Positions 51,235 to 62,009 of a stretch of DNA of 64,000 bases are shown piece after piece. This DNA is from Arenibacter sp. ARW7G5Y1 (GTDB lineage: Bacteria; Bacteroidota; Bacteroidia; Flavobacteriales; Flavobacteriaceae): the NCBI RefSeq assembly GCF_003201775.1, contig NZ_QJJZ01000015.1:1-64000 (forward strand), written 5' to 3'. The notes under the pieces were generated by a model. That model saw only the letters and a list, made by a program, of their open reading frames with translations. It was not told the DNA's origin and made no database searches. Every line of letters begins with the position of its first letter. Positions within the stretch are counted from its first letter, which is position 1. Made by a program: the position numbers and the translations under genes.

Positions 51235-52554
51235 ATGATTCAGAACAGAAGAAAATTTATAAAAAAGAGTTCCCTAATAGCCATGGGGACGGGAGCGGCA
51301 TTTTTATTTCCTATGGATCTATTGGCCTCCGTTAGAAGAAATATTAGTCCAAACGACAAAATCGGGGTGGGATTGATCGGTTGCAACGGCATGGGATTTA
51401 GCGATTTAAGTTCTATGCTTAAAATGAGTGAGATTGAGGTGGTAGCCCTCTGTGATGTGGATGATAGTGTGTTAAAAAAGAGAACGTCCGATTTGGAAAA
51501 GGCGGGAATAAAAAAACCAAAATTATATAAGGACTATCGGAAATTATTGGAGGATAAAGATGTGGATGTAGTGATTATTGGTACTCCAGATCATTGGCAT
51601 TGCCTACAACTTTCCGATGCCGTAAAGGCTGGCAAGGATGTGTATTGCGAAAAACCCTTGGCCAACTCAATAGAGGAATGTAATCTCATGTTAGGTTCAG
51701 TACAGGCCAGTGATCGAATGGTGCAAATAGGGCAATGGCAAAGGAGTCAGCCCCATTTTGTGGATGCAATAGACTTTGTACATTCCGGGAAATTGGGAGA
51801 AATTCGTTTGGCAAAAGCCTGGGCTTATCAGGGTTGGATGGGATCTATCCCTGTTTTACCGGATACGGCCGTTCCTGAAGGAGTGGATTATAATATGTGG
51901 TTGGGTCCCGCTCCCCTAAAGGCGTTTAATGCCAACAGGTTTCATTTTAATTTTAGGTGGTACTGGGATTATGCAGGAGGATTAATGACAGATTGGGGAG
52001 TACACCTTATGGATTATGCCTTGTATGGAATGAAGGCCAGCACACCAAAATCGGTGATGGCCCTAGGGGGTAAGTTTGCCTATCCAGATGATGCATCGGA
52101 AACACCGGATACCTTGCAGACCGTTTATGAGTATGATGGTTTTTCAATTTTGTGGGAACACGCCACTGGGATAGATAATGGTAATTACGGGCGCAATCAC
52201 GGTATAGCGTTTATTGGTAATAATGGCACCCTAGTTTTGGATCGCGGTGGATGGGAGGTAATTGCCGAAAAGGATAAGATGCAAAGTATACCCTTACAAA
52301 AAAATCAAGGGAACGGATTGGATAAACACACTGTGAATTTCATTGAAGCGGTGAAATCCAGGGATGCTTCCAAATTAAATGCTCCGTTAATAGTGGGGTA
52401 TGATGCGGCTTTGGTGTGCCATATGGGAAATATAGCCTTTAAAACCGGTAACAGAATCTATTGGGACAATTATTCGGGCCAATTTTCGGACGATGCTTCC
52501 AATGCCTTGGTAAATGCCCATTACCACAATGGTTGGGAGTTGCCAAAAGGATAA
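51235..52554 (+). CDS. Exported Gfo/Idh/MocA family oxidoreductase
   Basis: A 439-residue NAD(P)-dependent oxidoreductase with a Tat-like signal (MIQNRRKFIKKSSLIAMG, then a hydrophobic stretch to about residue 32). The Rossmann part begins with VGLIGCNGMGFSDL (about 43-56); the catalytic-lysine motif is CEKPLANS (about 138-145). The C-terminal fold holds RWYWDYAGGLMTDWGVHLMDY, typical of exported Bacteroidota members. Tat export of a cofactor-loaded enzyme fits. Known relatives act on sugars or cyclic polyols; substrate here is unknown. Confidence 0.88.
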   Translation: MIQNRRKFIKKSSLIAMGTGAAFLFPMDLLASVRRNISPNDKIGVGLIGCNGMGFSDLSSMLKMSEIEVVALCDVDDSVLKKRTSDLEKAGIKKPKLYKDYRKLLEDKDVDVVIIGTPDHWHCLQLSDAVKAGKDVYCEKPLANSIEECNLMLGSVQASDRMVQIGQWQRSQPHFVDAIDFVHSGKLGEIRLAKAWAYQGWMGSIPVLPDTAVPEGVDYNMWLGPAPLKAFNANRFHFNFRWYWDYAGGLMTDWGVHLMDYALYGMKASTPKSVMALGGKFAYPDDASETPDTLQTVYEYDGFSILWEHATGIDNGNYGRNHGIAFIGNNGTLVLDRGGWEVIAEKDKMQSIPLQKNQGNGLDKHTVNFIEAVKSRDASKLNAPLIVGYDAALVCHMGNIAFKTGNRIYWDNYSGQFSDDASNALVNAHYHNGWELPKG

Positions 52555-52867
52555 TAAAATGATGAAGAATTGGATGCTTTTGCTAGAAATTGCCATTGGG
52601 TTTTAACGTGCCAACTGGCATTGTTTTGAAATATTTGCCGTATTGGATGTGAATTGAAATAATTTCTTCTCTTTGTATACCCAACAATTTTAGGAAAATC
52701 CACCATAAGTCTGGATTGGGATTATGGTCTATATACAATGTAAGGCAACCGAGAAAATGGGGTATGAATAAAATTTTCTATAAATTGCCTTGGGAATGGA
52801 ACATAAATTTAAAGAGCTATTTCCTCTTTGCAAGCCGTGGTTTTTAAAAACAATTAAATAATTTTCT
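52555..52867. other. Intergenic stretch without a supported gene
   Basis: About 310 bases between the Gfo/Idh/MocA gene and the FAD oxidoreductase gene. Only tiny frames are present (for example 15 codons from 52560). No terminator, promoter box or repeat was recognised, so read-through between the two genes remains possible. Confidence 0.5.
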
Positions 52868-54655
52868 ATGAAATACTTATTGCTGATTTTGTGCTTCCTA
52901 AATATATCTTTAACAATATCCCAGGAATTGTTGCTGGAAGCGGAAAGTTTTGACGATAAAGGGGGGTGGGTCGTTGACCCCCAGTTCATAGAACAAATGG
53001 GATCTTCCTATCTTCAGGCCCATGGCATGGGGGTGCCTGTGGAAAATGCGCAAACCCAGGTAAATTTTAAAAATAAAGGCGAATATAAGGTTTGGGTACG
53101 CACCAAGAACTGGGTGCCGGGAGAATGGGAGGCCCCGGGGAAATTCCAAATAAAGGTAAATGGCCTGGTGTTGGAAAACACATTGGGTCTGCGTTCGGGA
53201 TGGGGCTGGGAATATGCCGGCGCTGTTCAGATAACGGATAAAAAGAATACTTTGGAGCTTGTAGACCTCACCGGTTTCAACGGGCGTTGCGATGCCGTCT
53301 ATTTTACTACTTCTAACGTTGAACCGCCTTCATCCTCGAAAAAGTTGGCTACTTGGAGAAAAACGGTAGTTATGGAACCTTTGGCACCCAAAGTTACCAA
53401 GAAATATGATCTGGTTGTTGTAGGTGGGGGAATTGCTGGCTGTGCAGCGGCCATAGCGGCTGCCGAGCAAGGGCTTCAGGTGGCGTTGATTCATGACCGG
53501 CCCGTTTTGGGTGGTAATGCCAGTAGTGAAATCAGGGTACACACCCTGGGTATATATGGTAATTTTGAACGAATCCTGAAAAAGTTGGATACGGAACATT
53601 ATCCCAATGGCTCTCCCGAAGCACATATAGACCAGATAAAAAGGGATAACAATGTAAAAAGTTATGATAACATTTCCCTCTTTTTAAATTGGAGGGCCTA
53701 TGATGCCAAGGCTGTTGAAAATAAAATTAATTATGTGGATGCACGCCAAACGGCCACAGGGGAACGTTTACGTTTTGAGGCCCCACTTTTTGTGGATTCC
53801 ACAGGAGATGGTTGGATAGGTTTTTGGGCGGGTGCCGAATTTTCTTATGGACGTGAAAGTGTTGATGAGTATGGGGAGGAATGGAAAGAGCATGGGGAAC
53901 TATGGAGTCCGAAACAGCCGGACAATGCTGTAATGGGCTCTTCTGTACTTTGGCGATCCTTTGAAGCGGACCAAGTGGAAGATTTTCCCGAGGTGCCTTG
54001 GGCCATGCCTGTGGCCAGGGACTATGCAAAGGTCAAAGGGGAATGGCAGTGGGAGTTTAGTCGTAATGATCTTCATCAAATTGACGATGCCGAGGAAATC
54101 CGGGATCATATGCTTAGGGCTATATACGGTTCTTTCGGGAATGCGAAAAAACTTCCTGAAAATGCCAATCGAAAATTGGAATGGGTATCCTATCTAGTTG
54201 GTAAGCGGGAATCGCGCAGATTGGTCGGGGATTATATTTTTACTTTGAACGATGCAAAATCCGGCCGCACTTTCCCCGATGGGGTGGTGGAGGAGACCAG
54301 GGAGGTGGATGTTCATTATCAGACGGTATTGGAGGATGAGAAAAACCCCGACTTTATTTCTGAGGCACTTTTCTATGAGACCCCAAAATATTATATCCCT
54401 TACCGAAGTCTGTATTCAAAAAATATTGATAATTTATTTATGGCCGGAAGAAATTTTAGCACCTCCCATATTGGATTGGGGGGGCCACGGGTAATGAGAA
54501 CCACAGGACAAATGGGCGCAGCTGTGGGCTTTGCCGCTTCACTTTGTAAAAAGTACGATGTAAACCCTAGGGATATTTATACGGGCTATTTGGAAGAATA
54601 TATGGATCTTATTGAAAATCAAAAGTATACCCCTATTCCAGAATCCAAGAAGTAA
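52868..54655 (+). CDS. Exported FAD-dependent oxidoreductase with N-terminal carbohydrate-binding-like domain
   Basis: A 595-residue protein with a signal peptide (about 1-18). Residues 20-155 look like a beta-sandwich of carbohydrate-binding type (LLLEAESFDDKGGWVVDPQ start, VWVRTKNW, FNGRCDAVYF). Residues 180-580 are an FAD-dependent oxidoreductase: dinucleotide motif VVVGGGIAGCAAAIAA (about 184-199), GGNASSEIR, a central LFVDSTGDGWIGFWAGAEF segment and a C-terminal NLFMAGRNFSTSH. Such proteins occur in polysaccharide-use regions. The pairing of sugar-binding and flavin domains suggests oxidation of a surface or environmental glycan component; that is inference. Confidence 0.85.
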   Translation: MKYLLLILCFLNISLTISQELLLEAESFDDKGGWVVDPQFIEQMGSSYLQAHGMGVPVENAQTQVNFKNKGEYKVWVRTKNWVPGEWEAPGKFQIKVNGLVLENTLGLRSGWGWEYAGAVQITDKKNTLELVDLTGFNGRCDAVYFTTSNVEPPSSSKKLATWRKTVVMEPLAPKVTKKYDLVVVGGGIAGCAAAIAAAEQGLQVALIHDRPVLGGNASSEIRVHTLGIYGNFERILKKLDTEHYPNGSPEAHIDQIKRDNNVKSYDNISLFLNWRAYDAKAVENKINYVDARQTATGERLRFEAPLFVDSTGDGWIGFWAGAEFSYGRESVDEYGEEWKEHGELWSPKQPDNAVMGSSVLWRSFEADQVEDFPEVPWAMPVARDYAKVKGEWQWEFSRNDLHQIDDAEEIRDHMLRAIYGSFGNAKKLPENANRKLEWVSYLVGKRESRRLVGDYIFTLNDAKSGRTFPDGVVEETREVDVHYQTVLEDEKNPDFISEALFYETPKYYIPYRSLYSKNIDNLFMAGRNFSTSHIGLGGPRVMRTTGQMGAAVGFAASLCKKYDVNPRDIYTGYLEEYMDLIENQKYTPIPESKK

Positions 54656-54719
54656 TGGGTTTATCTGAAAACAATCTATAAAAAACGACTTGATCCATGT
54701 TGGCGGTAAGTAAATTATC

Positions 54720-55835
54720 ATGAAAATAATAATTGTCACATTACTATTTTGCGGATTGGGATTGGTATGGACCCCAAAAAAGGGGATGGTCAAAACAATT
54801 GAATACCAACATAAAATGTTGACAAAAAAGCCGGAGTTTTTTGCCTTGCAATGGCAGGAAGGCATGGCGTTAAAAAAGAAGTCAACCCCATTTTTTATTG
54901 AGGTTGAGACTTTGGGCAATCAGAATGTTGATATCCTTGTTAACGAGCAGAATAGACCGGTACTCTATACCGCTGATGTTTGTACTCCCGTCTGCGCAGA
55001 TGGCGAATGCAGGTTAATGTACCTTACACTTTATTGGGATTTATTGGGGGCCTATGCGGGTTATGACAAGGTAGAAGGTCAGGTATTGACAAAACATGAT
55101 CATGAGGAATTCTTGGAACAGGATTATGAAAAATTGCACCGGCTATTGTTGGATGACAATTCTATTTTGAAAAGGAAGAAAATTGATGAGCTGGTTTCAA
55201 AACCTAAAGAGCCGCTACAGGACGGAGTGGATGCCATAGCGGGTGCCACTATTGAGGAGGTGAAGGAATCGGTGGTAGACGGGGCACTCTATTCCTGTTA
55301 CGTAGCCTGGAATATAGCGCACGGACCCATTAAAGGGGAACTACGGGATTATACCATAGCCAACTTTGATAAAGAAATGAAAGGCTATATGCTTCAAAGC
55401 AATGAACAGGATTATCAAATGTACGCATTAGGGACTTTAAATGAAGCAGAGTATTTGGATCATAGGGACCGGATAATACAAATTTTCAAGGAGGGTATTC
55501 CCTTGATCCGTTCCTATATTGTACAAAATCTTCCTAAATTGTTCTGGGAAAGCGATAGCTTACAAATGCCCTTTTGGGAAAGTTTTGCTACTGTGGATAT
55601 CAATAGTAGAAGTTTATTGTTAAATCATATTCAGCAGGCTCCGGTTGAGGTTGCGGTCTTATTGGGAGGCAATTTGGAAATCATGACCAAAAATCAGTTG
55701 AAATTGTATCTGTCGGCCATTGAAAATGAGGTAATGACCAATCCTGATATCAACGCGCAGCTTTTACGTTTTGCCGGGTCGGGCACCCATACATACGCCT
55801 ATGTAGTAGCCGAATTTTTGGAAGAATTGGAATAG
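54720..55835 (+). CDS. Exported protein with FMN_bind-like region
   Basis: A 371-residue protein with a short hydrophobic N-terminus (about 1-19) that probably exports it. It has three nearby cysteines (Cys88, Cys92 and Cys97). DAIAGATIEE (171-180) recalls the ApbE-modified motif of FMN_bind domains, S/T-G-A-T-x-T/S, but the residue to be modified is Glu179. The flanking LYWDLLGAYAGYDK and DGALYSCYVAWNIAHG also fit that fold. The second half is helical and HEAT-like. Covalent flavin is therefore unlikely. It lies between a flavin oxidoreductase and cstA. Confidence 0.6.
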   Translation: MKIIIVTLLFCGLGLVWTPKKGMVKTIEYQHKMLTKKPEFFALQWQEGMALKKKSTPFFIEVETLGNQNVDILVNEQNRPVLYTADVCTPVCADGECRLMYLTLYWDLLGAYAGYDKVEGQVLTKHDHEEFLEQDYEKLHRLLLDDNSILKRKKIDELVSKPKEPLQDGVDAIAGATIEEVKESVVDGALYSCYVAWNIAHGPIKGELRDYTIANFDKEMKGYMLQSNEQDYQMYALGTLNEAEYLDHRDRIIQIFKEGIPLIRSYIVQNLPKLFWESDSLQMPFWESFATVDINSRSLLLNHIQQAPVEVAVLLGGNLEIMTKNQLKLYLSAIENEVMTNPDINAQLLRFAGSGTHTYAYVVAEFLEELE

Positions 55836-55895
55836 AAGGGATGCGGGCATAATAGGCTTGCAACAATTTTAGAAAGTAAACAAAATATAATTTAG

Positions 55896-57335
55896 ATGAT
55901 ATCATTCTTAGTATCCATTGGTGCCTTGGTCCTTGGTTATTTTACATACGGGAAATTAATGGAACGTATTTTTGGAGTGGATAAGGATAGGGAGACCCCG
56001 GCCGTTAGGCTTAGGGATGAGGTTGATTTTATGACATTGCCCACTTGGAAGGTCTTTCTGATCCAATTCCTGAATATAGCAGGATTAGGCCCCATCTTTG
56101 GAGCCATTGCAGGGGCCATGTTTGGACCAGCGGCCTTTTTATGGATTGTACTGGGAAGTATTTTTGCAGGAGCGGTACACGACTATTTTTCAGGAATGCT
56201 ATCCATAAGGCATGATGGATTGAGCATTAGTGAAGTGGTGGGAATATACCTTGGTACCACCGCTAAACAATTTATGCGTTTTTTCTCGGTAGTATTATTG
56301 ATATTTGTAGGGACCGTTTTTTTGGTGGGCCCCGCAAAAATAATCGACGGCATGACGGGGAATATCTGGAGCGTTTGGATTTGGGTGGCCATTATTTTGG
56401 TTTACTACATTCTTTCTACATTACTGCCCATAGATAAACTAATAAGTAAGCTATACCCCATATTTGGAGTGGCCATGCTGCTTATGGCCCTTGGGTTGCT
56501 TATTGCCCTATTTTTTGGGGATTATAATATTCCAGAATTGGTATCTGGTAATTTAAGAAATATGACCAATGACCCCGAAGCAACTCCCTTGTTTCCCATT
56601 CTCTTTATAACCATTGCCTGTGGTGCCATTTCCGGATTCCATGCTACCCAATCCCCTTTAATGGCCCGCTGTATGAAGAATGAAACTCTAGGGCGAAAGA
56701 TATTTTACGGTACTATGGTCACAGAGGGAATCGTAGCCCTGATATGGGCCGCTGCTGCTATGACGTTTTTTGGAAATGTGGAAGGTTTAAACGGCGCTAT
56801 GTTGGCCAATAACAACAATGCTGCTTGGGCCGCCAATGAGATATCGCTTAATATGCTTGGGCAAATTGGAGGAGTATTGGCCTTATTGGGAATTGTTGCC
56901 GCTCCCATAACCTCGGGAGACACCGCATTTAGGTCTGCACGCCTAATATTATCCGATATTTTCAAGTCCAACCAAAAAAAAATAATCAATAGGCTTCTAA
57001 TTAGTTTACCGCTGTTTATTATTGCCTTTGCACTTACCCAGATCGACTTTGGAATTATTTGGCGTTATTTTGCATGGAGCAACCAAACCTTGGCCATGAT
57101 CGTACTTTGGACCATAACTGCTTATCTGATCTATGAAAATAAGGCTTACTGGGTTACCCTATTGCCTGCAATTTTTATGACCATGGTATGTAGTACCTAT
57201 ATTTTAATTGCCCCTGAAGGCTTCCAACTACCTAATGAAATCTCCTATATTGGTGGTACATTAATAACACTGACCATTACTATAGCATTTTGGGTTTATA
57301 CCTCCCAAAAGAAAAAAGTCTTTGTAGGGATATAA
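55896..57335 (+). CDS. CstA family carbon starvation / pyruvate transporter protein
   Basis: A 479-residue inner-membrane protein with about 12-13 helices. CstA motifs are clear: FLIQFLNIAGLGPIFGAIAGAMFGP (in two parts near 52-76), GAVHDYFSGMLSIRHDGLSISEVVG and the SGFHATQSPLMARCMKNE segment. It is shorter than E. coli CstA (about 700) but matches the compact forms in other phyla. Relatives import pyruvate or peptides under carbon limitation. It follows the FMN_bind-like gene by 60 bases and converges on the DUF1624-like gene. Confidence 0.9.
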   Translation: MISFLVSIGALVLGYFTYGKLMERIFGVDKDRETPAVRLRDEVDFMTLPTWKVFLIQFLNIAGLGPIFGAIAGAMFGPAAFLWIVLGSIFAGAVHDYFSGMLSIRHDGLSISEVVGIYLGTTAKQFMRFFSVVLLIFVGTVFLVGPAKIIDGMTGNIWSVWIWVAIILVYYILSTLLPIDKLISKLYPIFGVAMLLMALGLLIALFFGDYNIPELVSGNLRNMTNDPEATPLFPILFITIACGAISGFHATQSPLMARCMKNETLGRKIFYGTMVTEGIVALIWAAAAMTFFGNVEGLNGAMLANNNNAAWAANEISLNMLGQIGGVLALLGIVAAPITSGDTAFRSARLILSDIFKSNQKKIINRLLISLPLFIIAFALTQIDFGIIWRYFAWSNQTLAMIVLWTITAYLIYENKAYWVTLLPAIFMTMVCSTYILIAPEGFQLPNEISYIGGTLITLTITIAFWVYTSQKKKVFVGI

Positions 57336-57382
57336 GGATTATATTCCATAAGCTTCTTTAACAGATGGGCCATAAGTCTTCC

Positions 57383-58564
57383 TTATAAATAACTCAACCA
57401 CCATTTATCCCGATTATTGGATTTGTAGATCATATACTTTTTGCACAAGGGATAAAGGGCAAGTATTATTCCTATCCATACCAAATAAACAATCCATAGT
57501 GCATATCCATAAGTAGCCAGTTTTTCATTCATAAATACGTCGGCAGTTAATATCATGTCTTTCCAATTGCCGCCAAAAATTAGAATTCCGACTATAGCCA
57601 CAACATGAATTACCAATACATGTAGAAAATAATAGAAAAAGGGAACCCTTCCAAAAACCATAAAGAAATTGGAAATGGCATTTTTTACATTTTCAAAGGC
57701 ATAAAGGAAAAGTAGGGCGGGACCTATGGTAAGAAGAATGAATGCCAATGATGGTGGGTATTTGCTTACATTTAGAAAGGACATCATTGTTTTGGTATTG
57801 GTGTCCTGTACTGTCCAGGGCACCAGATCCCCATAGACGTTCAAGCCCCTTATTACAAAGAATAGGACCAAGGCCCCTAATCCTATTCGCAACAGCCATG
57901 TTCGCCTTAGTTTTGCATCAAAGTCAGTTAGGTACAATTGTCCCAAACAATACCCCAATGCCATTAGGCCTATCCAAGGGATGACGGGGTAATGAAACAA
58001 TATCATTTTATCCGGTCCAATTACCAAGGCTTGATTCTGATGTAGAAGATACCAGATTATGGACTGCAGGTTATTCCCCTGCATCACAATACCATCCAAA
58101 AGATTGTGTCCCACAATAATCATCAAACCAACAGCAAGAATTATTTGTTTTGGTAAATAAATTAGAAACGATAAACATATCATACTAAAGCCAATGGCCC
58201 ATATAACTTGAAGTATGGGAAAACTGTAGGTAAGATCAAAGGTCCATATTAAATTGTTTACAACAACTTCCATAAAAATTAACCAGACACCTCTGGTTAG
58301 CAGGAATTTGGAGAGTTGGGCCCTGGTTTTGTTCCTACCGTAAAGGAAGGCGGAAGTTCCGGCCAGAAATACAAATACGGGGGCACAATAATGGGTTATA
58401 AAACGTGTAAAAAATAATATGGGTGTTGTAGTTTCCAAATCTGTGGGGTCAACAAAAAAGGAGCCATAGTTAAAATAGTCCCTTACATGGTCCAGGGCCA
58501 TAATAACCATGACCAGACCTCTTAATATATCAATGGATTCTATTCGGTTGGTTTTTGGTTGCAT
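57383..58564 (-). CDS. DUF1624 / heparan-alpha-glucosaminide N-acetyltransferase-like membrane protein
   Basis: About 393 residues from the ATG at 58564; an ATG at 58603 would add 13 residues. The start RIESIDILRGLVMVIMALDHVRDY (in two parts) is the family signature, with the conserved Asp-His pair in the first helix, followed by about ten membrane helices. Human HGSNAT uses the same histidine to carry acetyl across the membrane. In bacteria the acceptor is unknown. It is convergent with cstA. Confidence 0.83.
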   Translation of the reverse strand: MQPKTNRIESIDILRGLVMVIMALDHVRDYFNYGSFFVDPTDLETTTPILFFTRFITHYCAPVFVFLAGTSAFLYGRNKTRAQLSKFLLTRGVWLIFMEVVVNNLIWTFDLTYSFPILQVIWAIGFSMICLSFLIYLPKQIILAVGLMIIVGHNLLDGIVMQGNNLQSIIWYLLHQNQALVIGPDKMILFHYPVIPWIGLMALGYCLGQLYLTDFDAKLRRTWLLRIGLGALVLFFVIRGLNVYGDLVPWTVQDTNTKTMMSFLNVSKYPPSLAFILLTIGPALLFLYAFENVKNAISNFFMVFGRVPFFYYFLHVLVIHVVAIVGILIFGGNWKDMILTADVFMNEKLATYGYALWIVYLVWIGIILALYPLCKKYMIYKSNNRDKWWLSYL

Positions 58565-58695
58565 AAATATAAGGTTGTTTTTGGTTGATCCCCATTGTTG
58601 CATATTGCTTGTTACTATTTAATAGGGAATTTTCCAAGTGATCAATTATAAGGCCTGCATTCTGTTTTAATAACACCTGCCATAGTCGTGGTATA

Positions 58696-60368
<1,673 letters not shown>

Positions 60369-60385
60369 TAGTACATTTTATCGGG

Positions 60386-61435
60386 TTAAAAAGTTTTGTT
60401 GTCAACATCTTTAATGAATTTTATTAAACCATTGAAATAAGTCTTTTGATCATCGTATTGCGATAAATGACTGCCGTTTGGACATAATAAAAATCGAGCT
60501 TTTGGCAATTCTTGGGACATCCATTCCATGTATTTCGGATCCATGGTATCATGGGTGGCCCCAATTACCAAGGTAGGAACTGTAATCGTGTTCAACCGCT
60601 CGGAGACATCCCAACCCTTTAAGGAGGCATTTCCGGTTACCCCAAATTCACTATATCCCTGCATAAAAATATAAATATTGGGGTTGAGATGGGCCATTGC
60701 ACGATTAACGGATTCTGGCCATTTGTCCACGGGCAATCTTAAAAAGTGTTCCGTATAATAATGTTGCATTACCAGTTCTGAATATCTGGGATTCATAAAA
60801 TCATTATTCGCCTCCATGTCCTTAATTTCCTTATAGACTTCTGGAGGTAATTGTGGGCCCAGCACTTCAGCGGCATACTTTTCATATGCCGGGATGCTGG
60901 CCATCATATTGGAAATAATAAGTCCTTTTAAGTTATCCTGATATTTTAAGGCATATTCCATTCCCAAGATCCCGCCCCATGATTGTCCAAGAAGATAAAA
61001 GTTGTCCTTGTTAAGGTTTAGGGCTTTTCGAACTTGTTCCACTTCCTCTACAAAGTGATCTGTTGTCCAAAGGGTGGAATCGTTGGGTTTGTCACTGTAA
61101 TAGGAGTCCAATTGATCATAATAAATGTATTCAATTTCTTCCTTGGGCAAATAGCCATCAAAACACTCAAAAAACTCATGGGTACCCCCTGGACCCCCAT
61201 GAAGTAATAATACCTTCATTTTGGGGTTGTTGCCAACCCTTTTTGTCCATACCTTGAACGTACCTTTTGGTGTTGTAATTGGTATCATGGCGATCCCGCC
61301 TGTAAATTGGTCCTCGCTGTTGGAGTAATCCATATAGGCCGACGTAGCTTCCTTTTCTAATTTTGGATGCTGTTTTTTTCCACAGGAAACCAATAAAACT
61401 AGAAAAATACTGGTGTATAGAAATTTGGTTTTCAT
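60386..61435 (-). CDS. Proline iminopeptidase-like alpha/beta hydrolase lipoprotein
   Basis: A 349-residue protein with a lipoprotein signal (lipobox VSC, Cys about residue 18), so it acts outside the inner membrane. The alpha/beta-hydrolase core has the oxyanion motif HGGPGGTHEF (about 79-88), nucleophile GQSWGG (about 149-154), acid in GATHDTMDP and histidine in PNGSHLSQYD. HGGPGG plus GQSWGG is the pattern of peptidase family S33 prolyl aminopeptidases. The substrate may be peptides or amides. The acyl-CoA ligase gene follows after 17 bases. Confidence 0.88.
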   Translation of the reverse strand: MKTKFLYTSIFLVLLVSCGKKQHPKLEKEATSAYMDYSNSEDQFTGGIAMIPITTPKGTFKVWTKRVGNNPKMKVLLLHGGPGGTHEFFECFDGYLPKEEIEYIYYDQLDSYYSDKPNDSTLWTTDHFVEEVEQVRKALNLNKDNFYLLGQSWGGILGMEYALKYQDNLKGLIISNMMASIPAYEKYAAEVLGPQLPPEVYKEIKDMEANNDFMNPRYSELVMQHYYTEHFLRLPVDKWPESVNRAMAHLNPNIYIFMQGYSEFGVTGNASLKGWDVSERLNTITVPTLVIGATHDTMDPKYMEWMSQELPKARFLLCPNGSHLSQYDDQKTYFNGLIKFIKDVDNKTF

Positions 61436-61503
61436 AACTAAATCATGTTTTTAATAGTGAAACTCAATTTTGAGAAGTCAGTAAGACGTACTTAAAATTG
61501 CAA

Positions 61504-61538
61504 GTTGAACTAATCCCGCCTTTTTCGGCGGGATCTAG
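61504..61538. repeat. Solitary REP-like element
   Basis: Contains GTTGAACTAATCCCGCC and the inverted arm GGCGGGATCTA. It matches the core of the units in the 30234-30900 array except for one extra loop base. The first hairpin (GCACC/GGTGC) is absent here. It lies 66-100 bases before the hydrolase gene start on the opposite strand. Confidence 0.8.
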
Positions 61539-61580
61539 GTTCAATACCTCGACCCTAGGATCGATTCCTATTATTGGGTT

Positions 61581-61625
61581 CAGGGCAGACAGGCCTGTCT
61601 GCCGACAAAGGCAGGCTTGCCCTGA
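61581..61625. repeat. Large palindromic repeat element
   Basis: A perfect 20-bp palindrome at 61584-61603 (GGCAGACAGG and its complement), nested within outer arms CAGGGCA (61581-61587) and TGCCCTG (61619-61625). The GC-rich nested palindrome is typical of dispersed elements in flavobacterial genomes. No transposase is near. Confidence 0.75.
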
Positions 61626-62009
61626 GGTTTAATACCTTATTATTTTTAATAACGATCTATATTGTCCAAGCCCAACCTCTGGTTTACTTTTGTGATTATA
61701 AAACATATTTGATCAAATAGGGTGTAAATAAATAGGGGGAAAGACAGGTCTTTGGTTTAATTTATTTACACTCGGATTTAAACCTAAAGGTTTCATAATG
61801 AATGCTTTTTGTTTTATTAAATATAATTAATTATTAATTCATTTCTCCTTTTACAATACAGATTGCAGGGGTAACAGGTATAAACCTCGTTAATTTTAGG
61901 TCAGATTTTATAAAAATTGCCTCGGTGGTGACATACCCAAAGATCATTTGGGCAATGGCGATATTGGGTGGTAGACTGCTTTCCATTGGCTATTATTTTT
62001 TAATGTAAA

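Larger units (their letters stand above)
61436..62009. other. Intergenic stretch with REP-like elements and a possible gene remnant
   Basis: It holds a solitary copy of the REP core (61504-61538) and a large palindrome (61581-61625). On the plus strand, 61838-62005 is open for 56 codons with a protein-like end (IWAMAILGGRLLSIGYYFLM) but no start codon. This could be the 3' remnant of a lost membrane-protein gene. It is not similar to neighbours as far as I can see. Confidence 0.45.
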
